Positions 31,560 through 42,853 of a stretch of DNA of 64,000 nucleotides are shown piece after piece. This DNA comes from Cryptomeria japonica (taxonomy: Eukaryota; Streptophyta; Pinopsida; Cupressales; Cupressaceae). The stretch covers positions 602,952,709 to 603,016,708 of the forward strand of contig NC_081413.1 in NCBI RefSeq assembly GCF_030272615.1, read 5' to 3'. Position 1 is the stretch's first letter, and the number at the start of each line of letters is the position of its first letter. Position numbers and translations under genes: made by a program. Below the pieces are notes generated by a model. It saw only the letters and a list, made by a program, of their open reading frames with translations. It was not told the origin of the DNA and ran no database searches.

Positions 31560-32960
31560 ATAATTCCTAAGAGTTGAGAGTGGATTATCATTCTATGTTG
31601 CGTTAATGCTTCTAGGTAGACAATTTCTGGCTTCTACTTGTTTAAGGGCAAGATGTAATTAAAGAATTACATTTCCAACTCTGAACCAAGTGCTTGCATG
31701 GCAACCAAGCCACATACATGGATGACAAAGGAACTCTTCATGAATTGTTTTCACCACTTTTCACGCTCATTTCCAAGGGTTGTTTCACCCACAAATAGGC
31801 ACTTGTTGGTTTTCAATTGTCGTGGTAGCTATGTCACACTCACAACTATCCAAGAGTCAAGGATGATAGGTATTGATTTACTAAAACTATTGGCTCAAAC
31901 ATAATATAAACTACAACCCCTAGATGTGGGTGTGTTTTCTCATTTCCAAACATACTTCAAATATAAACAAGCATTATGGTTGGCAAGGTTTCCCAACAAA
32001 GAAATCAGGGGGGCAAAACTTGCACAACTAGGCAACAAATTATTGACCATTGCATTGATGGTTTCTAACATTGTAGTAATATTTAAAAGGATCATGATTT
32101 GGCCCTTGAATCTTGATGTGCTCCTTAAGGACATGCAACTTGACAACACATTCCAAATTAATGATGATGAAGATGCTTTAGCAATGCAAAACATACTTAG
32201 TCAATTAGGAGTTTCTATTTCAACTGAAGATGTTGCATAAAACATTGCTCAAAATAGTCAAACTAATTCAAATGCACAAGTCAACTATGATTAGCTACCT
32301 CATAACATGGAGGAAAGCTAAGTTGACAATATGGAGGGTAGTCTGAGTCTTCCCTCGACACCTAGTCAACAATTGTGGATGGTAGAAGAGGTGATGCATC
32401 TAAGTATTGATTTGCAAGGCTAGTAAGAACAAGGGACTTTCTCTTTCCCATCACCACCACCCACAACCATCCCATTGGAATTACTGCATTACTATGTTGA
32501 GTGTATCATTTTAGATCATAGAAATGATGCAGATTTCACACAAAAATCAACAACAGTTGGTAATGACGAAGAGGAAAACATATACTCACAAGTGAATGAG
32601 ACTCAAGCTTCTTCATTAGAACTAATAATCAACAAATTCTTAAAGTTGTTTGTGCACATTATGAACCAAAAACACAACAATCGTGGATGGTAGAAGGGGA
32701 GACTGACTATAGAAATCGGTTGAGCCACCAATCTCAACTCTTAACATCAGATGATTAGTTAAATCTTTTAATGGAGTAGGATTCGAGGAAGAAAGAACTT
32801 GAGGAGATCAAAGTCTGAAAGAAAGAACATACCAAAGAGAATAAGGCAACACATATTTAGGCAAAGGAAAAGAAGAAGCATGAAATCATAGAAAAGGAAA
32901 TTGTGTGTAAAGAAAAAGAAAGGCTCAAAGAACAATAGAAAAAGGACAAGGAGGCTCGAA
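31560..32960 (+). pseudogene. DDE_1 (pogo/Tigger-type, Tc1-mariner superfamily) transposase relic
   Basis: In one phase with many stops, the plus strand reads SGFYLFKGK, LKNYISNSEPSACMATKPHT and WMTKELFMNCFHHF (about 31630-31760), then LLVFNCRGSYVTL (31806-31844). After a TAA comes YKLQPLDVGVFSHFQTYFK (from about 31908). These match the DDE_1 endonuclease fold. The first catalytic Asp, expected in the VFDGHGSH-like motif, is Asn (31815-31817). The second (LQPLDVG, 31923-31925) is kept. The tail to 32960 is Lys/Glu-rich with a coiled-coil look. This would be a cut-and-paste DNA transposase. Terminal inverted repeats were not found, and the N-terminal DNA-binding part is not recognisable. Confidence 0.75.
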
Positions 32961-33149
32961 AAGAGCAATTTTTAGAGGCATCCTACACTTTTTTTGGTTT
33001 TTTTATTTGTACTACCATATGGAACTACAATGATGTATGATGAATATAAGGATATGACATGTTCTTTTTTTTCAACTATGTTCAATTGGTGTCACATGTA
33101 CTTGGATGTAATGTAAAATCTATAATTTGATGCTTCGACTAAGGTGTCA

Positions 33150-34359
33150 ACAAATGCATGCACATAGGTGAATACAAAAAATCATTTTATTTATTTTACT
33201 TTTAAGTGTGTTTTCCACTTGTGCAAAATTGATTTGTCCAGGGTGTCAAGATTTTGCCATTTTGGTGTAGTGGCCTTTACTTATGTTGCCCATCCATACA
33301 ACTTGTGTGGTGTACCATCTAAAATGGACATTGTGGCCATGTGGCATTCCATCACATGGTCAACCTTCAATCTAACTTGTGTGCATTTAGTGCACGTTGG
33401 CACCCTATACTCTTCCTTGCAATGGCATTGATACATGTTTAGCTCCACTCATAATTCATTATTGCAGTGAGGACAAACTACCATTTAAAAGCCTTTTAAG
33501 TGTCAAATTGTGTTGCAAAGGTCTCCCACTCACCTTGATTGGTAGACTACAATAAATTTTCACACTAAAAGGATATCAAATAACTACAAGTCCTAATTGC
33601 TAAAACCATAAACCAGAAGTGAATTTGTGTCATCCTACACTTTTCCTTGTAGTGGCATTAACTTTGCATCCCTTCTCCTTACTGCCATCACATTGTTCAC
33701 AAATATTAGGAAAAAATGCAATCAGTTCTCTTACCTCCTCGTCATTTCAACCAACTTTCATTCCATTCTCTCCTGCTTCTTCTATAGTCTTCATTTCATT
33801 ACATATCGGAACATGTATTGCCTGAGGTCTTTGCAAGTTAAGGTGTTAATCTAGAACATGCTCACCATGAACACCAATGTCCCTTCCACCTTGACAATGG
33901 CTATGCCCTAGTTCTTGGACAATTCAACTCCAATACACATTCAGAACCACTCTGAATTAAGTAGTGCAACAAGGACACACTACCATTTGACAGAATTTAT
34001 AGTATTAAATTGTGTTCTAGAGCTCTCCCATTCACTTTCAATGGTAGAGTGCAACAAAATTTAATGCTCTAAGGGTATCAAAAAATGCATGTCATGGTTG
34101 CTAGGACTACAAACCAGTTAGCATTGTTACGTTGTATTTGAAATAAATCTTGTTAGCAATGCTATGCACATGTGTATATGATGTACCACAAATAGGCCCT
34201 TGTACCACAAATGTGTTGTATGAAGGTAAGAAACAAGGGTACATTGCCATTTGAAACCTTTATTAGTGTTGAATTGTGTTATAAATCTCTAATATGATCA
34301 TTGGTGTTTACAATTCAAATCAAATACCTACATTGAAATTATATGTTTTGTTTCTAAGC
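33150..34359. repeat. Diverged dispersed and tandem repeats, no gene
   Basis: The segment 33330-33870 has an inverted, diverged counterpart at about 50625-50890 (shared words GGCATTAACT, CCCTTCTCCTTACTGCC, CCTCCTCGTCATTTCAACCA). Three diverged copies of a ~150-bp unit (CTACCATTT...AAATTGTGTT...CTCCCA) lie at about 33466-33620, 33965-34130 and 34225-34340. ORFs here are not supported. Confidence 0.6.
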
Positions 34360-34364
34360 TTATG

Positions 34365-35135
34365 TGATGTAGTCACTGGTTAGGAGGGACCTCAAAGAGA
34401 TCAGTTTGGACTAGTCAGCAAGAGTAAACACAACGGAAACACAAGGATATGATGGAGGCAATGAAGAACAAATTGAATTATATCAAAAAAACTGATTATA
34501 ATCAATCGGTAACAACCGGGTTACAGAGACCGACTCACATGCCTGCTAAAACATGCTTAATTATAGAATAGGTCACAACCAAAATCTCAAATCTTCAGAT
34601 CTATCTTCTATGTTCTATATCTTAACTTCGATTACATTCTAATGCTTGATTATAATGATTTATTAGATCCAAGAGGATCTGGTCGGCCCAGAAAGGGATA
34701 AAAAACCCGAAGAGAAAGACCTAACGTGTAAAACCAACAAGGTTAGCCTCCACCAAAGATATTTCTCCAAAAAATCCAAAGAATGAAGTGAGAATCAAAG
34801 GGAATATCAGTCACATGCCAAGGAACAATAGAATCGACGCTCAGAGCTTTGCGAGCTATGGAAAGGATCTGATAGACCACCAATGCAAATAGGTCCAGGA
34901 AATTGGTAACACAAAATTGTCTCAGAAACCAATAGCGATAATCCAAATGCTTCGTGGTTTGGGAATAAGGAAGATGATCAAGTCTTCAAGAAAAATCCAA
35001 CTCCACAGGTTCTGATGAGCCAAATCTAGGAAGTACAAAAATAAATGTTGAAACTACAAACATAAAAGAAAACATAAAGAAATATATTTTTTAGTTTATG
35101 CAAGATTGCCAAGAACCGAGGATGCTCCTGCATCA
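34365..35135 (-). repeat. 3' LTR of the chromovirus (771 bp)
   Basis: Matches 39789-40573. On the plus strand it starts TGATGTAGTCACTGG and ends GCTCCTGCATCA. The polyprotein frame runs into its start (minus strand). Confidence 0.9.
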
Positions 35136-35400
35136 GACATCTGAGGTTGTTGAAAAAGTGAGTCTCTCACTTTGCTGGGATCAGAGGAAAACCAAGGCAG
35201 TCTACCTCTGCCTAAGAAATCCAAGATAAGTCTTCGATTCGTCTGCCTTTCCACTTCACAAGATACTCTTTATATTGACTGCTTTGGGTACTATGCCCAA
35301 TCCTACTATCCAAAATGTCTTCAATTTGATTTGGTTCCTTCTGGGGCAAATGTTTCTCCAAGTCTGCAATATTGTTCTCACTGAATTTTGGGTCATGATA
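35136..35400 (-). pseudogene. Chromodomain at the C-terminus of the chromovirus integrase
   Basis: Read leftward after an in-frame TAG: EDILDSRIGH, then QYKEYLVKWKGR and EDLSW, with the aromatic Tyr/Trp positions of a chromodomain. A second TAG follows (after WIS), then a TGA. Chromodomains bind modified histones and are thought to steer integration into heterochromatin. The frame continues in phase across the LTR boundary at 35135, a known arrangement in some chromoviruses. Confidence 0.8.
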
Positions 35401-36500
35401 CTAATGTAGATCGACAATATTGAATATAGGTGAAATACTCAAATCATCTGGTAACTCCACTTCGTATGCATTTTCGGAACTGAATTTCCTTAAGATCTTA
35501 CAAGGTCCAAACTTCCTCATCTGCAACTTATTATAGGTTCCAACCAGGAATCTCTCTTTTCTTAGATACACCATCACTTTATCACCAACTTCAAATTCCT
35601 TATGTCTTCTCTTCTCATTTTCTTTCTCCTTATACTTGGTGTTCATGTCCTCCAAATGTTGCTTAACCTGAATATACAAGGTTTCCATGTGATCAAAAAA
35701 GTCTTATGCTTCTGCACTTCTCTTATCCTCACTATTGATATCTATTAACTCTAATATACCTCTAGGGTGTGCTCTGGTAACTATCTCAAAGGGTGTTCTT
35801 CTGCTACTCTTGTTCATTGAATTATTGTAGGAAAACTCTGCTTGTGCAAGAATCAAATCCCAACTTCCAGTTTTGTCTCCAACTAAACATCTCAGTATAT
35901 TTCCCAAGCTCCGATTAACTACCTTTGTTTGTCCATCAGTCTATGCATGAAAAGTAGAACTGAATTCCAAATCTATCTTCGTCTTCTTCCAAAGTGTTCT
36001 CCAAAAATAACCAACAAACTTAATATCCCTGTCTAAAATTATGCTCTTAGGTAATCCATGCAATCTCACCACTTCTTTGAAAAATAGGTCTACCACATGC
36101 ATTGCATCTGATGTCTTCCTACAAGGTATGCAATGAGTCATTTTCGAGAATCTATCCACCACCACAAATATAGCATCATTCCCTCTTTGTGTTTTAGGCA
36201 ATCCAAGTATGAAATCCATGCTTATATCCTCCCAAGGTCTTACCGGTACTATCAAAGGTTTGTACAGTCCCACTATCTGACTACTCCCTTTTGCAACTTG
36301 ACAAATTCTACAATTCTGCACAAATTCGCTAACATCCTTAGGAATCTAGGGCTAGAAGCAATGCTCACTCACCAATGCTATTGTTTTGTCAACACCAAAG
36401 TGTCTGGCTAATCCTCCACTATGTTTCTCCTTTATCAAATTCTCCTTCAGAGAACTCCTAGGTATACACAACTGAACTCCTCTGAATAACATCCCATCCT
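35401..36500 (-). pseudogene. Chromovirus integrase, catalytic Glu replaced by Lys
   Basis: The HHCC zinc domain (HSGGLARHFGVDKT, then CRICQVAKG) precedes the core: [18 protein letters not shown] (first Asp) and [13 protein letters not shown] (second Asp). The third position reads TDGQTKVVNRSL, with Lys where the DDE Glu belongs. Stops occur at 36352, 35941 and 35704, all in phase. The C-terminal domain (FEVGDKVMVYLRKERF, KFGPCKILRKFSSENAYEV) ends at 35401 and leads to the chromodomain. Confidence 0.9.
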
Positions 36501-36639
36501 TAATGAAATAATCCAACCACTTACTCCTATTTTCCATAACCGGTTCTCTACATACTTTCCAAGGTTCTGCAAAATTTGGGTCATCATCATACAAGGTCTT
36601 CAATTCCTCAAATCCTAATACTATCACTCTCATCTCTAC

Positions 36640-37760
36640 CAACAAATTCCTTCTTCTACTCAATGCATCAACAACTGTGTTAGATTTCCCACTTCTATGC
36701 TTCAACACAAAGGTGTAACTCTACAAAAATTCTACCCCTCATATGTCTCTAATTCAACTTACTCTGACTGTTCAAATACTGCAAGGCTTGATGATCCGTA
36801 TACAACACAAACTCCTTAGGCAACAATTAATGTCTCCACTTCTTCAAGGCTTGAATTATGGCATATAATTCCCGATCATACACTAAATATCTCCTTTGAG
36901 CATCATTCAAATTCTCACTAAAATAAGCTACTACTCTCCCTTCTTGACTCAAGACTGCTCCAATTGATGTTCCACTTGCATCGCATTCAACTTTAAATAC
37001 TTTGTTGAAATCCAGTATAGCTAACACAGGCTGCTCAGTCACTTTCTGCTTCAACAATTCAAAACTTTTGTTTGCTCCGGTGGTCCACTTGAATTTTTCT
37101 ATCTCCCCTCATTGTCTCAGTCATAGGGTTACAAACTGAACTGAAATTTTTGATAAACTTTTGGTTGAAACTAGTCAATTCATGAAATGATCTTACCTGT
37201 CCAATGCTTTCAAGTGTAGGTCATTCAATAATTGCTTTCACCTTCTTAGGGTCCATCTTCAGTCCATCAACATATATCACAAATCCCAAATAGACTAATT
37301 CTTCCTTCATGAAAGTGCACTTCTTCAAGTTTATCAACAATTTCTCTTCTCTCAACCTCTGCAAAACTTGTCTTAACTGCAACAAATGCTCCTCTTCTGT
37401 CTTACTAAAAATTAGAATGTCATCCAAATATACAATAACAAACTTACCCAAGAATTTCTTCAATACCTCGTTCATTAACCTCATGAAAGTACTTGGTGCA
37501 TTAGTTAACCCAAAAAGGCATCACCAACCATTCATACAGTCCTTCATTTGTCTTGAATGCTATCTTCCACTCATCTCCTTCTTTGATCCTGATTTGATGA
37601 TATTTACTCTTCAAATCTATCTTTGTAAAGTATTTGGCTCCACTCAAACAGTCCATTATGGCATCCATCCTAGGCAAAGGAAATCGGTATTTCATTGTGA
37701 TCTTGTTTATTGCTCTGGAATCTGTACACATCCTCCATTCTCAATTCTTCTTAGGTGCTA
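36640..37760 (-). pseudogene. pol: Chromovirus reverse transcriptase and RNase H, frameshifted
   Basis: RT blocks are [45 protein letters not shown] and the catalytic YLDD at 37419-37430. An extra T in the run near 37520 breaks the frame at MPFG. Another shift lies near 37100, and another between 36827 and 36708. RNase H shows VECDASGTSIGAVLSQEG and YDRELYAIIQALKKWRH, then LYTDHQALQYLNSQSK, and ends with VDALSRRR near 36660. The element would have copied its RNA with these domains. This copy is inactive. Confidence 0.92.
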
Positions 37761-38600
37761 ACACTGCTAGTACTACACAAGGGCTCAAACTTTCTCTGAT
37801 CAAACCTTTCTTCAACAATTCCTGCACTTGTCTATTCAACTCTTCATTCTTTGTCGGTATCATCCAGTGTGCAGATTTGTTAGACAAACTAGCTCTAGGA
37901 ATTAGGTCCATACAATGACTGATACTTCTTACTGGTGGTAATCCATCAGGCACATTCCCTGAAATGACATATTCATATTCTGTTAGAAACACCTCTATCT
38001 CTTCTGGTTCTTCTTCTTCATGTTCTGGATTCTCAACCTTGTTAGGAACTAAGGCAAAACATACATTCGCATGTCTCATTCCATCCAGGAAGTTCCTTCC
38101 ATCCATCAAACAGATCCTAACATTCATACACAATGCACTCTTTAAAGGATCCTCCAAGGGTAACAAGGTTTGCTTCATTCCATTTGCCACAACAGTATAT
38201 ATGTTCTTCATCCCATCATATATTGCCTGTCTATCAAACTGCCAAGGTCTACCCAGCAAAAGGTGATAAATATCCATCGACATAATATCACACAAGACTT
38301 CATCATGATAATTCCCAATTTTCAATTTTACCAAACATTGCTCACTTACTAACAACTTATGTTCATCCCGAATCCATGCTATCTGATAAGGCTTAGGGTG
38401 TTTCAATCTTTCCAAATTCAACTTAGTCACCATCTCTTCTAAAACAAGGTTATTTGAACTACCACTATCAATAACAACTTTACAACACTTACTGGATACC
38501 TTATATCTGGTCTTGAACAAGTTCCTTCTCTGCAAGGGCTCCTCATCTTCTCCGAGATGACACAAAACTCTCTGCATCATCAACAATTCTCCATCTTCCG
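37761..38600 (-). pseudogene. Chromovirus aspartic protease region
   Basis: CKVVIDSGSSNNLV contains the DSG active site (about 38461-38469), followed by the conserved MSMDIYHLLLGRPWQFDR. The remaining stretch to RT is an acidic linker (EHEEEEPEEIEVF) and the RT entry YEYVISGNVPDGLPPVRSIS. The frame is open from 38958 to 37741 and is the best-preserved piece of this element. Confidence 0.88.
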
Positions 38601-38639
38601 ATTTGTTAGCTGATCTGGTGGGGCTTTCTTCCACCAAGG

Positions 38640-39681
38640 TTGTTCTCCTAGTATTCTCAATTTTCTTACACTTGAAAGCACGATGTCCTTCTCCTCCACA
38701 CTTAAAACAAGTACCTCTAAACACTCTCTTGTCTTGTCTTCTGTCATCTTTTCCAAAATTCTCATTCCAATAACCATCAGGTTCTCTTCTCCGGTAGAAA
38801 TTTCTATCATCCTTCTTGTATGAACTATCATCCTTTCTTACTTCCTTGTCCTTGTTCTGATATGTACATGTACCTCTTCCTCCAGTATATCCTCTTCCAC
38901 CTCTACCTCTCTGTCTTTGCTCATGTATTTCAATGTTCAACTTCTCTTCTGCTTTCAAGACATACTAGTAAGCTTCTTCAACACTCTGCAACTTGATCAA
39001 ATTGAGTTCGTCTTGTATAGACATCCACAATCCATTCAAATATTTGGCATCTTGTTCAACTTCGTCATCAACATGTTCAGATCTGATATTCAGCTTGTAG
39101 AATGCTTTAGTATACTCCTTCACACTAGATTCCTTCTGCTTCAAATTCCGCAACTTTTGGAACAAATTCACTTGATAATCAGCTGACACAAACTTTGATT
39201 TTAACTTTGCAACCATCTGATCCCATGTTTTGATCTTCTCTTTAATTCTTCTTTGTCTATCAACCTGCAAATGCTACCACCAAAGAGATGCATGACCTTT
39301 CAACCGAGTACAAGCATATTTCACCTTTCTTTCCTCCGTGGTGTTCTCAAAATCAAAATATTTCTCCATCTCCGAGATCCAATCCATCAATTCATCTGAA
39401 TTCAACTTTCCTGCATCTTCCGGTGGGGTAAAATGTGGTTTAGTATTTTCCCTACTCAAAACCCTCAAGAACCTTTCTTCATCCAAATCAACCGTCAGTG
39501 GGTTTCCTTGTTCCGTCAGGACTTCCTCTCCTTCATCTTCACTCACATCTTCTATATGTTGGCCTCTTCTCTGTGTTGTCTCAATGACTTCCAACTGGGC
39601 ATAAATTCCTCTCAACATTTCCATCACAGCAGAGTCTGCATTCCCACGCGCTCCACCATTCCTATTTCCTCTTCGTGTCAT
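38640..39681 (-). pseudogene. gag: Chromovirus gag
   Basis: The likely start is the ATG at 39681 (MTRRGNRNGG), about 95 bases inside the PBS; an upstream ATG at 39729 is also in phase. The capsid region contains WISEMEKYFDFENTTEERKV and then ALKGHASLWW-like RLKGHASLWW, cut by a TAG at 39271-39273 where Trp fits. A TAG after EEAY at about 38962 follows, where Gln fits. The nucleocapsid part is Arg/Gly-rich with a zinc knuckle CFKCGGEGHRAFKC (about 38664-38706). Gag, protease and the start of RT share one phase. Confidence 0.9.
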
Positions 39682-39774
39682 CTTCACGCCAGTCCTCTGC
39701 AGCTGCGGGTTGGATCCACAATCCACCACCCCACAACAAAATTCTCAGGAAAACATCGTTTCCAGAATGAAATC

Positions 39775-39786
39775 GCTCTGATACCA
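39775..39786 (-). other. Primer-binding site of the chromovirus, initiator tRNA-Met
   Basis: TGGTATCAGAGC on the minus strand, two bases inside the LTR that begins at 39789. Confidence 0.9.
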
Positions 39787-39788
39787 CT

Positions 39789-40573
39789 TGATGATGTCAC
39801 TGGTTAGGAGGGACCTCAAAGAGATAAGTCTGGACCGGTTAGCAAGAGTAAACACAACAGAAATGCAAGTATATGATGGAGCCAATGCATAATAGATTGA
39901 ATTATATCAAAAAAACCTGTTATAATCGACCGGTAACAACCAAGTTACAAAGACCGACTCACAGGCCTGCTAAAACATGCTTAATTACATAACAGGTCAC
40001 AACCGGGATCTCAAATCTTCAGATCTATCTTCTATGTTCTATATCTTAACTTTGATTACATTCTAATGCTTGATTACAATGATTTATATGATCCAAGGGG
40101 ATCCGATCGGCCTAGAAAGGGATCAAAAACTCGAAGAACAAGACCTAACGTATAAAACCAACAAGGTCGGCCTACACCAAAGATATTTCTTTGGAAAATC
40201 CAAAGGATGAAGTGAGAATCAAAGGGAAGGCCGACCACAAACCAAGGAACAACAAAATCAATGCTCAGGGCTCCACAAGCTACATAAAAGATTATGTAGA
40301 TCACCAATGCAAATAGGTCCAGGCAATCGATAACAGAAAACTGTCTCAAAAATCGGTAGTGATAACTTGCTGGAAAATGATACAAATGCTCTGTGGTTTG
40401 GGAATAAGGAAGATGATCGAGTCTTCAAGAAAAATCCAACTCCACAAGTTTCGATGAGCCAAATCCGGAAAGTAAAAAAAGAAATGTTGAAACTACAAAC
40501 ATAAAAGAAAACATAAAGAAATATTTTTTTGGTTTATGCAAGATTGCCAAGAACCGGGGATGCTCCTGCATCA
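39789..40573 (-). repeat. 5' LTR of the chromovirus (785 bp)
   Basis: Partner of 34365-35135. It ends GCTCCTGCATCA at 40573 and is followed by the TTATG target duplication at 40574-40578. Confidence 0.9.
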
Positions 40574-40681
40574 TTATGTCTACGTGTACATGTGTATGTT
40601 TCCATTTTGTTGGATAATTCTAATCATATATGTGCACAATTAATAATAAATCAAATTATGTATGCAATTTTCAAATAAGAT

Positions 40682-40771
40682 GTACAATTTAAATCAGATA
40701 TACAATTCAAATAAGATATATAATTCAAATAAGATTTACAATTCAAATTAGATTTACAATTGAAATAAGGT
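40682..40771 (+). repeat. 18-bp tandem repeat, five units
   Basis: Five 18-base units of the form NTACAATTCAAATAAGAT follow one another, each with one to three changes. A single extra unit lies at 40859-40876, directly left of the next LTR element. No gene is visible between 40579 and 40878. Confidence 0.85.
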
Positions 40772-40780
40772 TTACTGTGT

Positions 40781-40860
40781 TACAAAATACATGAGTATAC
40801 TGCAACATAAATTCCCATGGCAACCATTTGCCAAATACATTCACCTATATGTATAAGGTT
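40781..40860 (+). repeat. Block homologous to 45451-45530
   Basis: GTTACAAAATACATGAGTAT, then CATGGCAACCATTTGCC and CACCTATATGTATA recur in the same order at 45451-45530 with about one change in eight. With the inserted LTR element and solo LTRs removed, the two blocks lie under 1 kb apart, so this may be an old local duplication or two copies of one repeat. Confidence 0.65.
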
Positions 40861-40878
40861 TACAATTCAAATAAGGTG

Positions 40879-41346
40879 TGTGAGAATTTGCCAAGATCTA
40901 GAGGCAATGGAAAACACAAATAAGAGAGACAAAATGTATGATAGGAAAAAACTGTATTCTATCAAGATGCAAAATATGATCAACTAGATCATTACAAGAT
41001 GTTCAATGATTGCCCGTACAAACAATGTAGATGAGCCTACTTATATAGGCAAGGCTATATGGATATGTGAGCACACAAACATGACATGTGGCTCAATAAG
41101 AAACAAGGGTTGGTAGGAAATAGGTGTGGGTAGGTAGGAGAAACAATATAATATTCTACATGAGGTGGAATGTAACAACAAGATAAGATCAACACCGTAA
41201 AAGGTGGAAATTCTCCTACACACACTATCCCAGTGTGGCACAAACACTCAAGTGTCTCATACCCAAACTACTATGAAATGCATTATCCTAAGTAAACTTA
41301 AGTAAGGTGTAATAATATCCATGATGAATAATTATTTACACCAACA
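40879..41346 (-). repeat. 3' LTR of the small LTR element
   Basis: Plus-strand ends TGTGAGAATT and ACACCAACA. Partner of 42854-43323. The short ORFs at 41041-41247 recur in the partner and are LTR sequence, not genes. Confidence 0.9.
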
Positions 41347-42841
41347 CCCCCCCTTAAGTGCAACTTAGGGGAATGCATTAAAGTCTCCAATGCAACTAAG
41401 CAATGCAAGATGGGTCTCGGCTATGAGTCCATGTTAGGTACCCCATGTACAAATGCAAATGCAATCTCCCATAAACGAAGAAAGAGAGAAAAACCCAATG
41501 GGAAAAAACTCCCCCCCAAAAGAGAGATGATGAAAGCACACAATGCTCTCGATGATGAAGAAGAGACCATGAAGCCCTCCCTCAATGTAGAATCTCCTGC
41601 AAGGATGGTCCAATGATGTTGACCAAAATACCTCCCCATGAGGAAGAAAGAGAGCCAATGTTGCACCAATAATGTCAAAGTGTGACAAAACTAGGTACCA
41701 AGTCGATGACGATGAATCACTCGCTGCAACAAAATGAAGATCAGGCATGGAGACAACCTGCTTTGAGCATCATCTGGATACTCATAAATAGCATAAATAC
41801 CGATACAATCCAAGTCTCATGGGAGTCATGCACAAATATGTACAATCCAAGTCTCACTTGGAGCCATGCACCAAGTCAAGATATTCCTAATCCATGTGTA
41901 CAAGAGGATTACATCAAATAGATCATCAAAAACAAGATACAAAGAGGTGTGACACTTTATGATAGTGCGAGTACAACATTTCTCATGCAAGAGCATACAA
42001 CATGATAAAATATTCAAATGTGGAAACATGAAAATGATGCCACCAACAAAGAAGCCCTGTAGAATACTGCATATGAAGATGCCTCTGAATGAAATTTCAC
42101 TAAGAGATATAAATGAACAATTGACCCCCCATAAAAAGGTCATGTTGGCACTTGCAAATAATGGAAAAGTGGACTTCTAATTTCAATGATTACAACTTCT
42201 CAAAATAAGATACAAGAGACTTCAACAAATACTGCTAGTGATCTAAACTGAGATCCAAGCAAAATACAAGTACCAAATAGGCCAAAAAATGACCAAATAT
42301 TGAAAGTACAATTTCTACTCATAATCACTGCAAACTAATGGTAGATTATGAAAGTAGACAAAAAATTAGGCACTCTAAAAAACAACAGCACCTGAAAAGG
42401 AGTCCATATGAGCCCAAATGAAACCTCCAAAGTTGTAAAAATCGAGATTTTATGGTTTCCGAAAAACCTATATCCGACAAACAAAAAACTCCTGCACCAC
42501 TATACAGAGCATGAAATTATACCCCAAAACAAAACAAAATGCTCGAAAAAAGGAGTCTAGATGAGTGAGATATCACTATTTGAAAATTGCCTGCAAAATT
42601 ATAATTTCTAGAAAAATTTTGCCGCGGCTTCAAACTTCAAATGCCTCTAGATTTGGCCTCCGAAGTCCGATTTGGATGAAACAAAAGGCACAACTGACTT
42701 TCTTGGACCTCTTCAATCCAATGGTGACCTCCAATTTGACCCATCAAGCTTCAATAATAAACTGCAATAGAAAGCTCCAAAATACACGACTCCAAATAAC
42801 ATCAAATTTCTCTCAATTGGCAAACCAATGATACTCTAATG

Positions 42842-42853
42842 GCTCTGATACCA
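42842..42853 (-). other. Primer-binding site of the small LTR element
   Basis: Minus strand TGGTATCAGAGC, directly adjoining the LTR at 42854. Confidence 0.9.

Larger units (their letters stand above)
34365..40573 (-). mobile_element. Chromovirus (chromodomain Ty3/gypsy) LTR retrotransposon
   Basis: LTRs 34365-35135 and 39789-40573 lie in direct orientation, flanked by TTATG at 34360-34364 and 40574-40578 as target duplication. The PBS on the minus strand sits beside the right LTR, so the element reads leftward. Gag, protease, RT, RNase H, integrase and a C-terminal chromodomain are all visible. The chromodomain places it in the chromoviruses. I would not assign the clade further. Many stops and at least three frameshifts, and LTRs differing by roughly one in ten positions by eye, indicate an older insertion than the Tat and copia elements. 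Confidence 0.95.

Noticed and set aside
41041-41247. Matching short ORFs in both LTRs of the small LTR element (also 43018-43224)
   Set aside because: Similarity is explained by LTR duplication; no protein features.
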